DNA from: Actinomycetota bacterium
Lineage (GTDB): Bacteria; Actinomycetota; Acidimicrobiia; Acidimicrobiales; CADCSY01
NCBI GenBank assembly: GCA_016178435.1
Contig: JACOTK010000163.1
Span: 1-19,251 of the forward strand
Reading direction: 5' to 3'
Length of the DNA stretch: 19,251 nucleotides
Shown here: positions 7,080 to 15,000 of the stretch, piece after piece
How the letters are laid out: each line of letters starts with the position of its first letter
Position numbering within the stretch: position 1 is the stretch's first letter
Made by a program: the position numbers and the translations under genes
The notes under the pieces: model-generated
What the model saw: only the letters and a program-made list of their open reading frames with translations
What the model was told of the DNA's origin: nothing
Database searches by the model: none

Positions 7080-7636
7080 GCATCTCGACAAACGATCTGA
7101 AGAACGGCATCAGCCTCGATCTGCCCGAGGGACTCTTCCAGGTGGTGGAGTTCCAACACGTCAAACCCGGCAAGGGTGGCGCCTTCGTGCGCACGACCTT
7201 GAAGAACGTCCGTACCGGGGCCGTCATCGAGCGCACTTTCCGCTCGGCGGAAAAGGTCGAGCAGGCCGTCATCGACAAGCGCGAGATGCAGTATCTCTAC
7301 CGTGAGGGTGACGACCTGGTCTTCATGGACAACGTCAGCTACGACCAGATGAACGTCTCACCCAAGTCGCTCGGCTCGGCGGTCAACTATCTGATCGAGG
7401 GGTCAACCGCAGTTCTGCAGATCTACAACGACGAGATCGTCGGCGTCGACATCCCGGCGTCGGTTGAGCTGGTGGTCACCGAGACCGAGCCCGGCATCCA
7501 GGGTGATCGGGTTTCGGGCGCCCGTAAGCCTGCAACGGTCGAGACGGGCATCATCGTCCAGGTGCCGCTGTTTGTGAACGTGGGCGATCACATCAAGGTC
7601 GACACCCGTTCGGGCGACTATTTGACCCGGGTGTGA
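7076..7636 (+). CDS. efp: Translation elongation factor P
   Basis: EF-P binds stalled ribosomes between the P and E sites and stimulates peptide bond formation at consecutive prolines. The 186-residue length is standard. Three beta-barrel domains are recognisable: the N-terminal KOW-like domain with the tip loop KPGKGGAFVR (Lys33 at the apex), the middle domain starting near the REMQYLYREGDD motif, and the C-terminal OB domain ending GDYLTRV. The loop reads PGKGG. Characterised unmodified actinobacterial EF-P proteins have PGKGP, while Bacillus has PGKGA, so the modification state cannot be told from this window. ATG 7076 overlaps the peptidase stop; the gene's own stop overlaps nusB. Confidence 0.97.
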   Translation: MSISTNDLKNGISLDLPEGLFQVVEFQHVKPGKGGAFVRTTLKNVRTGAVIERTFRSAEKVEQAVIDKREMQYLYREGDDLVFMDNVSYDQMNVSPKSLGSAVNYLIEGSTAVLQIYNDEIVGVDIPASVELVVTETEPGIQGDRVSGARKPATVETGIIVQVPLFVNVGDHIKVDTRSGDYLTRV

Positions 7637-8052
7637 GCGGCTCGGTCGCCGACGGGGTCGGCACCAGGCGAGAGGCGCGCGAGCGGGCGCTTTCACTGCT
7701 GTACGAGTCCGATCTCAAGGGTGACGCACCCGATGACGTGCTGGCTGCTCTGCCCCTCGAGCCGGACGAGTTCGTCGCCGACCTCGTATCGGGAGTCGGT
7801 CGTCATCGAGACGACATCGACGCGGTGATCACCCGGTTTGCGAAGGGCTGGACCCTGGCGCGGATGCCCGTCATCGATCGGACGCTGCTCCGCATCGGTG
7901 TGTACGAGCTTGCCCATCGCCCGGACATCCCCATCGGTGCGACGATCTCCGAGGCAGTGGAGCTGGCCAAGCGTTACTCCACCGACGACTCGGGCAAGTT
8001 TGTCAACGGCATGCTCGCCCGTATCGCCGAGGAGCTTCGTCCCGTCCCGTAG
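7633..8052 (+). CDS. nusB: Transcription antitermination protein NusB
   Basis: NusB pairs with NusE (ribosomal protein S10) on boxA RNA and supports rRNA antitermination. The 139-residue all-helical protein shows the N-terminal TRREARERALSLLYESDL motif and the C-terminal YELAHRPDIPIGATISEAVELAKRYSTDDSGKFVNGML signature region. GTG 7633 overlaps the efp stop as GTGA. It is the last gene of the aro-efp operon before a 153-base gap containing the pyr leader. The efp-nusB pairing is common in bacteria. Confidence 0.96.
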   Translation: MSGSVADGVGTRREARERALSLLYESDLKGDAPDDVLAALPLEPDEFVADLVSGVGRHRDDIDAVITRFAKGWTLARMPVIDRTLLRIGVYELAHRPDIPIGATISEAVELAKRYSTDDSGKFVNGMLARIAEELRPVP

Positions 8053-8065
8053 ATCAGCCTGATCT
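8051..8065 (+). repeat. Perfect hyphenated dyad at the nusB stop codon
   Basis: AGATCAG and CTGATCT, separated by one base, form a perfect inverted repeat that overlaps the nusB TAG. As RNA it could form only a five-base-pair hairpin with a five-base loop and has no T run, so it is a weak terminator at best. A protein-binding operator is possible. The GC-rich stretch at 8070-8090 just downstream contains the palindrome GGAGCTCC. Confidence 0.35.
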
Positions 8066-8097
8066 CGACCCGGGCGGGGGGAGCTCCGCTCTGGTGG

Positions 8098-8103
8098 TAG
8101 CAT
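8098..8103 (+). promoter_or_regulatory. Candidate -10 element of the pyr operon
   Basis: TAGCAT fits TANNNT and would start transcription at about 8110-8113, just before the PyrR-binding hairpin at 8121. The leader RNA would then begin with the regulatory element. No clear -35 hexamer is visible. The similarity to the TAGNNT elements before aroC, mihF and rpoZ supports it. Confidence 0.4.
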
Positions 8104-8120
8104 CGATGTCTGACCGTCAA

Positions 8121-8146
8121 GTGAGTCCCGAGAGGCTCGTACGGAC
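8121..8146 (+). promoter_or_regulatory. PyrR-binding RNA element (anti-antiterminator)
   Basis: Positions 8124-8137 read AGUCCCGAGAGGCU, matching all 14 positions of the PyrR-binding loop signature ARUCCNGNGAGGYU as I recall it. GUCC (8125-8128) can pair with GGAC (8143-8146) to close the hairpin. In Bacillus, PyrR with UMP stabilises this structure to prevent antitermination; in mycobacteria a similar loop mediates translational repression. Its place upstream of pyrR-pyrB-pyrC-carAB-pyrD-pyrF makes pyrimidine feedback the natural function. Confidence 0.88.
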
Positions 8147-8196
8147 AGGAGATGGGTGTGGCGGAACGAGAGCGAAGGATCACGCCCCCGTACGGG
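8136..8196 (+). promoter_or_regulatory. Predicted pyr antiterminator pairing
   Basis: CUCGUACGG at 8136-8144 can form nine contiguous base pairs (one G-U) with CCGUACGGG at 8188-8196. The 5' strand is the 3' half of the PyrR-binding hairpin and the 3' strand overlaps the terminator stem, so this pairing excludes both. That is the geometry of a PyrR attenuator. It is inferred from complementarity only. Confidence 0.6.
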
Positions 8197-8204
8197 GGTG
8201 TTTT
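8182..8204 (+). terminator. Attenuator terminator hairpin in the pyr leader
   Basis: ACGCCCCC (8182-8189) pairs with GGGGGTGT (8194-8201) through eight base pairs including one G-U, around a GUAC loop. TTTT covers 8201-8204. This has intrinsic terminator form, though the T run is short. The 3' arm also holds the GGGGG that could act as Shine-Dalgarno for GTG 8206, so the hairpin could additionally mask translation start. Confidence 0.6.
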
Positions 8205-8205
8205 C

Positions 8206-8733
8206 GTGCCCCGGACCAGGGTGATGGATGCCGATGCGGTGACCCGAGCGGTCACGCGCATCGCCCACGAGGTCATCGAGAGAAACGCCGGACTGGCCGA
8301 GGTGGTCGTCGTCGGCCTGCAAACCGGCGGCGTTCGTCTGGCCCACCGCCTCGTCGAGGCATTCGAGCGCATCGACGGGTCCCAGGTCCCGTTCGGAACG
8401 CTCGATGTCGCGCTCTACCGGGACGACATCGGGCTGCGACCCGTCATGCCCGAAGCGGTGACGGCGATCCCGGGCGACCTGAACCAGAAGGTCGTGGTCC
8501 TCGTCGATGACGTGCTCTTCACCGGACGAACCATTCGAGCGGCGCTCGATGCGCTGACCGCCTACGGTCGGCCACGTGCCGTGCAGTTGGCGGTGATGGT
8601 GGACCGGGGTCATCGTGAGCTGCCGATTCGTCCGGACTACGTCGGCAAGAACCTGCCGACGCGGCGAGATGAGGCCGTCGACGTGACCGACGACGGCGTG
8701 GAGCTCGGCGACATGGTTCGTGAACGCCGATGA
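8206..8733 (+). CDS. pyrR: PyrR bifunctional regulator / uracil phosphoribosyltransferase
   Basis: PyrR senses UMP/UTP and binds pyr leader RNA; many homologues also have uracil phosphoribosyltransferase activity. Family hallmarks are TRIAHEVIERN near the N terminus, ALYRDDIG, the PRPP-binding motif VVLVDDVLFTGRT (about residues 97-109) and LAVMVDRGHRELPIRPDYVGKNLPT near the C terminus. From GTG 8206 the protein has 175 residues and its N terminus aligns with Bacillus PyrR. In-frame alternatives are ATG 8152 and GTG 8158. The latter has an AGGAG six bases upstream (8147-8151), but the added residues have no family similarity and would place the terminator hairpin inside the coding region. I prefer 8206 with moderate confidence; the identity of the protein is certain. 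The stop overlaps pyrB as ATGA. Confidence 0.93.
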   Translation: MPRTRVMDADAVTRAVTRIAHEVIERNAGLAEVVVVGLQTGGVRLAHRLVEAFERIDGSQVPFGTLDVALYRDDIGLRPVMPEAVTAIPGDLNQKVVVLVDDVLFTGRTIRAALDALTAYGRPRAVQLAVMVDRGHRELPIRPDYVGKNLPTRRDEAVDVTDDGVELGDMVRERR

Positions 8734-9668
8734 GGCACCTTCTGTCGATCGCCGATCTCGATGTCGACGTCATCGAGCAGGTGATGACACTCACCGACTC
8801 GTTCGTGGAGGTCGGCGAGCGGCGCATTCCGAAGGTGCCGACGCTGCGTGGCCGCACGGTGGTCTCGCTGTTCTACGAGGAGTCGACACGTACCCGTCTC
8901 TCCTTCGAGACCGCGGCCAAGCGGCTTTCCGCCGACGTGATGACGTTCTCGGTTGGCTCGTCGTCGGTGAAGAAGGGTGAGTCCCTTCGTGACACGGTGC
9001 AGACCATCGAGGCGATGGGCGTCGACGCGATCGTGGTGCGTCACGGCTCTGCGGGCGTGCCCCGACAGGTCGCCAACTGGGTCGAGGCCGGTGGGGTGCG
9101 GGTCATCAACGCCGGCGACGGAGCCCACGAGCATCCCACGCAGGCACTGCTCGACTGCTACACGCTCAGGGAGCGCCTCGGGTCCCTCCGGGGAATGCGC
9201 ATCGCGATCGTCGGTGACGTCAAGCACAGCCGAGTGGCCCGTTCCAACATCGCTGCGTTCACCGTTCTCGGTGCGCACGTGACCCTGGTGGCGCCCCCCA
9301 CCTTGTTGCCCGAGAGCCTGGTGGGTTGGCCGGTCGAGGTGAGCCACGATCTCGATGCCGAGCTACCCAAGGTCGATGCCGTGTACCTGTTGCGCATGCA
9401 ACAGGAGCGCCAGACCGAGGCGCTCGTACCCAGCCTGCGCGAGTACACCGCCTGCTACGGGTTGACCGCCCGTCGTGCCGAGCTGATGGCCGATGGCGCG
9501 GTCATCCTGCATCCCGGTCCGATGAACCGAGGCGTCGAGATCGCCGCCGAGGTGGCGGAATGTCCGAGCTCGGTCATCACGCGCCAGGTCGCGAACGGCG
9601 TGGCGGTGCGCATGGCGGTGTTGTTCCTGTTGTTGGCAGCCGAAGGTGGAGACGTTGCGGATGAGTGA
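8730..9668 (+). CDS. pyrB: Aspartate carbamoyltransferase catalytic subunit
   Basis: ATCase condenses carbamoyl phosphate with aspartate to carbamoyl aspartate, the first committed step of pyrimidine synthesis. The carbamoyl phosphate-binding motif STRTR is at residues 52-56 within FYEESTRTRLSFE, followed by the SSSVKKGESLRDT loop. GDVKHSRVARSN and HPGPMNRGVEI (about residue 261) mark the aspartate domain. At 312 residues it is a normal catalytic chain. No regulatory pyrI follows; pyrC is next, as in many Gram-positive operons. Start and stop both lie in four-base overlaps with neighbours. Confidence 0.97.
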   Translation: MRHLLSIADLDVDVIEQVMTLTDSFVEVGERRIPKVPTLRGRTVVSLFYEESTRTRLSFETAAKRLSADVMTFSVGSSSVKKGESLRDTVQTIEAMGVDAIVVRHGSAGVPRQVANWVEAGGVRVINAGDGAHEHPTQALLDCYTLRERLGSLRGMRIAIVGDVKHSRVARSNIAAFTVLGAHVTLVAPPTLLPESLVGWPVEVSHDLDAELPKVDAVYLLRMQQERQTEALVPSLREYTACYGLTARRAELMADGAVILHPGPMNRGVEIAAEVAECPSSVITRQVANGVAVRMAVLFLLLAAEGGDVADE

Positions 9669-10960
9669 AGTGGCACATGGGTAAGGCCGTATTGGTGATC
9701 AAGGGCGGTGAGGTGCTCGACGAGACGGGGCGCCGCCGAGCCGATGTCGCGATCGGCGCCGAAGGCGACGTTGTCGGGGTCGGCGCCGATCTCGACGGAA
9801 ATCGGGTGATCGATGCCGGGGGATGTCTCGTGACGCCCGGCCTGGTCGACCTGCACACCCACCTGCGCCAGCCGGGTCGTGAGGAGGCCGAGACCGTTGA
9901 GAGCGGCTCACGGGCAGCGGCTCTCGGTGGCTACACGGCCGTTGTCGCCATGCCCAACACCGAGCCGGCGATCGACTGTGCCTCGGTGGTTCGAGAGGTG
10001 ATCGAGCTGGGCGCAAAGGCGCTGTGTGATGTCACGCCGGCGGGGGCCATCACCCGTGGTCGGGCAGGTGTCGAGCTCGCACCGATGGCCGAGATGGCCG
10101 CCCTGGGCGTCCATCTCTTCACCGACGACGGCGCCGGCGTGCAGGACGCGCGCCTGATGCGTCGTGCCATGGAGTACGCCACGAGCCTGGGTGTCACCCT
10201 GGGCCAACACTGTGAGGACGAGTCGCTGGCGGCAGGCGGCCACATGCACGAGGGCGAGTGGTCGAGTCGCCTCGGCATTCCGGGCATTCCGGCGCTCGCC
10301 GAGGAGCTGATGGTGTGGCGTGACATCGCGCTCAGTCGTCTCACCGGCGCGCCGGTGCACTTCCTGCACCTTTCGACTGCCGGCTCCATCGAGTTGGTGC
10401 GTGCGGCCAAGGCCGAGGGGCTGGCCGTCACGGCCGAGGCGACGCCCCACCACTTCACCTTGACCCATGCCGAGGTGGTCGGTTACGACCCGCTGTTCAA
10501 GGTCAACCCTCCGCTGCGATCCGTCGAGGACGTCGTCGCCGTGAAGGCGGGGCTCGCCGACGGCACGATCGATGCCATCGCCACCGATCACGCGCCGCAC
10601 GCCCAGGAGACCAAGGAGGCCCCATTCGACGAGGCGCCCCCGGGCATGGTCGGTTTGGAGACCGCGCTCGCGCTTGCCACGACCGAGCTCGGCCTTCCGG
10701 TCGAGGCGGTTCTGACGCTGCTGTCGTGGCGGCCTGCCCGGATAGCGGGTCTCGCCGCCGAGCACGGTGGCCCGGTCGCTGTCGGACGCCCTGCCAACCT
10801 GTGCGTGATCGACCCGACGGCGACCTGGGTGGTCGACCCCGCAACCTCGGCATCGCGCAGTCGCAACAACCCTTTCGCCGGGCGCACGTTGACCGGTCGG
10901 GTGCGCCACACGATGTTGCGAGGCGAACCGGTCGTTCTCGACGGCGAGGCACAGCGTTGA
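9665..10960 (+). CDS. pyrC: Dihydroorotase, class I
   Basis: Dihydroorotase cyclises carbamoyl aspartate to dihydroorotate. The 431-residue protein is an amidohydrolase with the metal-binding motif DLHTHLRQPG (His64, His66), further likely ligands in LGQHCED and HFLHLSTAGS, and TDHAPH with Asp308 and His312 near the end of the barrel. NNPFAGRTLTGRV closes the family pattern. The length and motif set fit the class I enzymes found with pyrB in Gram-positive operons. GTG 9665 overlaps the pyrB stop as GTGA and has a GGTGGAG about eleven bases upstream. ATG 9677 (MGKAVLVIKGG) is an acceptable alternative. Confidence 0.96.
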   Translation: MKWHMGKAVLVIKGGEVLDETGRRRADVAIGAEGDVVGVGADLDGNRVIDAGGCLVTPGLVDLHTHLRQPGREEAETVESGSRAAALGGYTAVVAMPNTEPAIDCASVVREVIELGAKALCDVTPAGAITRGRAGVELAPMAEMAALGVHLFTDDGAGVQDARLMRRAMEYATSLGVTLGQHCEDESLAAGGHMHEGEWSSRLGIPGIPALAEELMVWRDIALSRLTGAPVHFLHLSTAGSIELVRAAKAEGLAVTAEATPHHFTLTHAEVVGYDPLFKVNPPLRSVEDVVAVKAGLADGTIDAIATDHAPHAQETKEAPFDEAPPGMVGLETALALATTELGLPVEAVLTLLSWRPARIAGLAAEHGGPVAVGRPANLCVIDPTATWVVDPATSASRSRNNPFAGRTLTGRVRHTMLRGEPVVLDGEAQR

Positions 10961-12075
10961 GCGTCCGGATGCCATTCGATCAGGCTGCGTTCGACCGCGA
11001 CGTGCGTCCCGCCCTCCTGGTGCTCGCCGACGGTGAGGTGTTCGAGGGTGAGGCGACCGGCGCCGAGTCGCCCCGAGGTGTCGCGACCGGTGAAGTCGTG
11101 TTCAACACGGTGTTGAGCGGCTATCAGGAGGTCATCACCGATCCCTCCTATGCCGGGCAGATGGTCGCCTTCACCTATCCCCACATCGGCAACTACGGGG
11201 CCACCGTTCTCGACGACGAGTCCCGCCGGCCATTCTGTCGTGGGGTCATCGTCCGCGAGATGACCCGGCGGCGCAGCAACTGGCGCGCCGAGGAGGATCT
11301 CAACGAGTTGTTGGTGCGCCATGGGGTTCCGGGCATTGCCGGAATCGACACGCGTCGACTGACCCGTCACCTGCGCGATGCGGGCTCGATGCCCGGGGCG
11401 TTCGGCACCGCCGACGAGGCGACCTTGTTGGCGGCGGCCAGGGCCGAGCCGGGCACCGCGGACATCGACATGGTGGCCGAGGTCACCACGGCGAGCCCGT
11501 ACATCGTGGGCAGCGGCCCCCGACGGGTGGTGGCCTACGACTTCGGGATCAAGACCACGATCCTGCGCCATCTGGGTGAGCTCGCCACCGTCGAGGTGGT
11601 CCCCGCCTCGACGTCCGCAGCCGATGTGTTGGCACGGGAGCCGGACGGGATCTTCCTCTCGAACGGTCCGGGTGATCCCGCCGCCGTGGTCGGCGCCGCC
11701 GCTGCCATCGAGGCGCTGCTGGGACGCGTCCCCGTCTTCGGCATCTGCCTGGGCCATCAACTGCTTGCGACGGCCCTGGGGGCCCAGACGTACAAGTTGG
11801 CCTTCGGTCACCACGGGGGCAACCATCCGGTTCGTCGCCTCGCCACGGGCGCCGTCGAGATCACGAGTCAGAACCACAACTTCGCCGTCGCCGACGGCAC
11901 GCTGCCAAGCGCGGATGTCACCCACGTCAACCTCAACGACGGCGTGATCGAGGGCATTCGAAGCCGGGAGGCGCCGGCCTTCAGCGTGCAGTACCACCCC
12001 GAGGCAGGCCCGGGTCCCCATGATGCCCGTTACCTTTTCGAGGAGTTCGCCGACCTGATGGACAAAGGCCTCTGA
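10957..12075 (+). CDS. carA: Carbamoyl phosphate synthetase small subunit (glutaminase)
   Basis: CarA hydrolyses glutamine and delivers ammonia to CarB. The N-terminal small-subunit domain (LLVLADGEVFEGEATG and NTVLSGYQEVITDPSYAGQ) precedes a class I amidotransferase domain with catalytic Cys264 (FGICLGHQLLA), His347 and Glu349 (YHPEAGPGPHD). From TTG 10957 the protein has 372 residues. This TTG overlaps the pyrC stop as TTGA and has GAGG seven bases upstream. ATG 10969 is the main alternative and would remove only four residues. Open frame exists much further upstream but is antiparallel in sense to family homology, lying inside pyrC. The stop shares one base with the carB start (TGATG). Confidence 0.95.
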   Translation: MSVRMPFDQAAFDRDVRPALLVLADGEVFEGEATGAESPRGVATGEVVFNTVLSGYQEVITDPSYAGQMVAFTYPHIGNYGATVLDDESRRPFCRGVIVREMTRRRSNWRAEEDLNELLVRHGVPGIAGIDTRRLTRHLRDAGSMPGAFGTADEATLLAAARAEPGTADIDMVAEVTTASPYIVGSGPRRVVAYDFGIKTTILRHLGELATVEVVPASTSAADVLAREPDGIFLSNGPGDPAAVVGAAAAIEALLGRVPVFGICLGHQLLATALGAQTYKLAFGHHGGNHPVRRLATGAVEITSQNHNFAVADGTLPSADVTHVNLNDGVIEGIRSREAPAFSVQYHPEAGPGPHDARYLFEEFADLMDKGL

Positions 12076-15000
12076 TGCCCCGCCGCGACGACATCCACAC
12101 CATCCTGCTCATCGGTTCGGGCCCCATCGTCATCGGTCAGGCCTGTGAGTTCGACTATTCCGGCACCCAGGCATGCCGCGTGCTGCGCGACGAGGGCTAT
12201 CGGGTGGTGCTGGCGAACTCGAACCCCGCCACGATCATGACCGACCCCGATTTCGCGGACCGGACGTACATCGAGCCGCTCGACATCGAGGTGCTGACCG
12301 CCATCATCGAACGTGAACGTCCCGATGCGGTGCTGGCGACCCTGGGGGGTCAAACAGCGCTGAACCTGGCCATGGAGCTGGTCGAGGGAGGGGTGCTCGA
12401 TCGTTTCGGCGTTGAGCTGATCGGCGCCGATGCGACCGCCATCGCGACCGCTGAGGATCGGAGCCTCTTCAAGGCTGCCATGCAGGAGATCGGCCTCGGT
12501 GTCCCTGCATCAGCGGTGGCACACGATCTCGCCGGTGCCATGGACGCGATTCGACAGGTAGGTCTGCCGGCGATCGTCCGCCCGGCCTACATCCTCGGCG
12601 GCAAGGGGACGGGCATCGCGGCCACCGAGGAGGAGTTTCGACACCTGGCCACGGTCGGCCTCGACGCCAGTCCGATCTCGGAAATCCTCATTGAGCGGTC
12701 CATCGCCGGCTGGAAGGAATACGAGCTGGAGGTCATGCGTGACCGGGCCGACAACTGCGTGGTGATCTGTTCCATCGAGAACCTCGATCCGATGGGCGTG
12801 CACACCGGTGATTCCATCACCGTGGCCCCGGCGCAGACGCTGTCCGATGTGGAGTACCAGCTCATGCGTGACGCCGCCTTCGCGTGCATTCGGCGCGTGG
12901 GTGTCGAGACGGGGGGCTCGAACGTCCAGTTCGCCCTCAATCCCGAGGACGGCACGATGGTGGTCATCGAGATGAACCCCCGGGTCAGTCGATCGTCGGC
13001 TCTCGCCTCGAAGGCAACGGGGTTTCCCATCGCCAAGATCGCCGCTCGCCTCGCGGTCGGTTACACGCTCGACGAGATTCCCAACGACATCACGGCGAAG
13101 ACGCCGGCCTGTTTCGAGCCCAGCATCGATTACGTCGTAACGAAGATCCCCCGGTGGGCATTCGAGAAGTTTCCCGGAACGCCCAGCGTCTTGGGCACGC
13201 AGATGCAGTCGGTGGGTGAGGCGATGGCCATCGGTCGCACGTTCCCCGAGTCGCTCCAGAAGGGCTTGCGCTCGCTCGAGCTGGGTCGCCTGGGTCTCAA
13301 TTGCGACCCGGCGGAGGTGGCGCTGGAGGATCTCGATGACGATGAGCTGGTTCGGCGTGCCGCGGTGGGGACGCCCGATCGACCGTTCCAGCTGGAGGCG
13401 GCGTTGCGCCGGGGCATCTCGATCGAGAGGCTTTACGCGGCAACAAGGGTCGACCCGTGGTTCCTTGACCAGTTGAGCATCATCGTCGAGGAGCGCGAGC
13501 ACGCCGCCGCCCTGGGTTTCGAGGCGATGACGGCAAGGGACTGGCGACGGGTCAAGCGGGTCGGGTTCTCCGATGCCCAACTGGCATGGCTGTGGTCGAG
13601 CCAGGAGCGACGATTGCACGCCGGCGACGTGCGTGCCCGCCGAGTGAGCATGGGTGTCGCTCCGGTGTTCAAGACCGTCGATACGTGCGCCGGAGAGTTC
13701 GAGGCCGACACGCCCTATCACTACGCCACCTTTGAGGACACCGACGAGGTCATCGCGACGGATCGCCGGAAGGTCCTGATTCTCGGTTCGGGTCCGAATC
13801 GCATCGGCCAGGGGATCGAGTTCGACTACTGCTGCGTGCACGCGAGCTTTGCTCTTCGCGATGCGGGCTACGAGACGGTGATGATCAACTGCAACCCGGA
13901 GACCGTCTCGACCGACTACGACACCTCGGACCGTCTGTACTTCGAGCCGCTCACCGAGGAGGACGTGCTCAACGTGATCGAGGCGGAATCACGTTCGGGC
14001 GAGCTCCTCGGGGTCATCGTGGCACTCGGTGGTCAGACGCCGCTGAAGTTGGCGGGCCTGTTGCCCGAGCATCTGGTGCTCGGGACCTCGGCGGCGTCGA
14101 TCGACCTGGCCGAGGACCGTGAGCACTGGAGCTCGTTGTGCGCTCGGCTCGAGATCCCCCAGCCCGCCGGAGGAACGGCCGTGGCGATCGACGAGGCGCT
14201 GGCCATCACCGCACGCATCGGTTACCCCGCTCTCGTGCGGCCGAGCTACGTGCTGGGAGGTCGTGCGATGACGATCGTCTACGACGATGATCATCTGCGT
14301 CGGGCGATGGACGAGCTGAGTGGGTTCGGATCGCTCGGCAGGGAGGGCGGGCTTTCGGCCGAACGCCCCGTGCTCGTCGATCGCTTCCTCGAGGATGCCA
14401 CCGAGGTCGATGTCGATGCCGTGCGGGATGCGACAGGTGAGGTGTTGATCGGCGGCGTGATGGAGCACGTGGAGGAGGCAGGGGTGCACTCGGGCGACAG
14501 TGCGTGCGCCATCCCGCCGCCGACGCTTTCCGCCGCGGCGGTGAGTGTGATCGAGGGATACGTCGGAGCGATTGCCGAGGCCCTCGAGGTGGTGGGCCTC
14601 ATCAACGTGCAGTTCGCGGTTCGGGAGGGTCAGGTCTTTGTGATCGAGGCCAACCCACGGGCGAGTCGAACCGTTCCGTTCGTGGCCAAGGCCACCGGCG
14701 TGCCGCTGGTGAAGGTCGCGGCACGAGTCATGCTCGGGGCCACCCTTGCCGAGCTCCGCGTCGAGGGTCTGTTGCGTCCGCCGATCACCGCGGGCCACGT
14801 TGCGGTGAAGGAAGCCGTGCTGCCGTTCAGTCGTTTCCCCGACGCCGATACCGTGCTCGGCCCCGAGATGCGATCCACGGGCGAGGTCATGGGCATCGAT
14901 CGGACCTTCGGCCTTGCGTTCGCGAAATGCCAGATGGCCGCAGGCGATCGTCTTCCCGTCTCCGGATCGATCTTCCTGTCGCTCGCCGATCGGGACAAGC

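Noticed and set aside
8152..8205. ATG 8152 or GTG 8158 as the pyrR start, with AGGAG at 8147-8151
   Set aside because: Not excluded, but ranked second: the added residues have no PyrR similarity, and the region forms the terminator and antiterminator strands.
8094..8510. Open frame starting upstream of pyrR as a leader peptide or gene
   Set aside because: It crosses the PyrR element and most of pyrR in another frame and lacks recognisable composition or homology; the pyr leader explanation accounts for the region.
10588..13841. Long minus-strand open frames opposite pyrC, carA and carB, and similar ones opposite the other genes
   Set aside because: They are antisense shadows produced by high third-position GC; each lies opposite a confidently identified gene and shows low-complexity His/Arg/Asp-rich translation.
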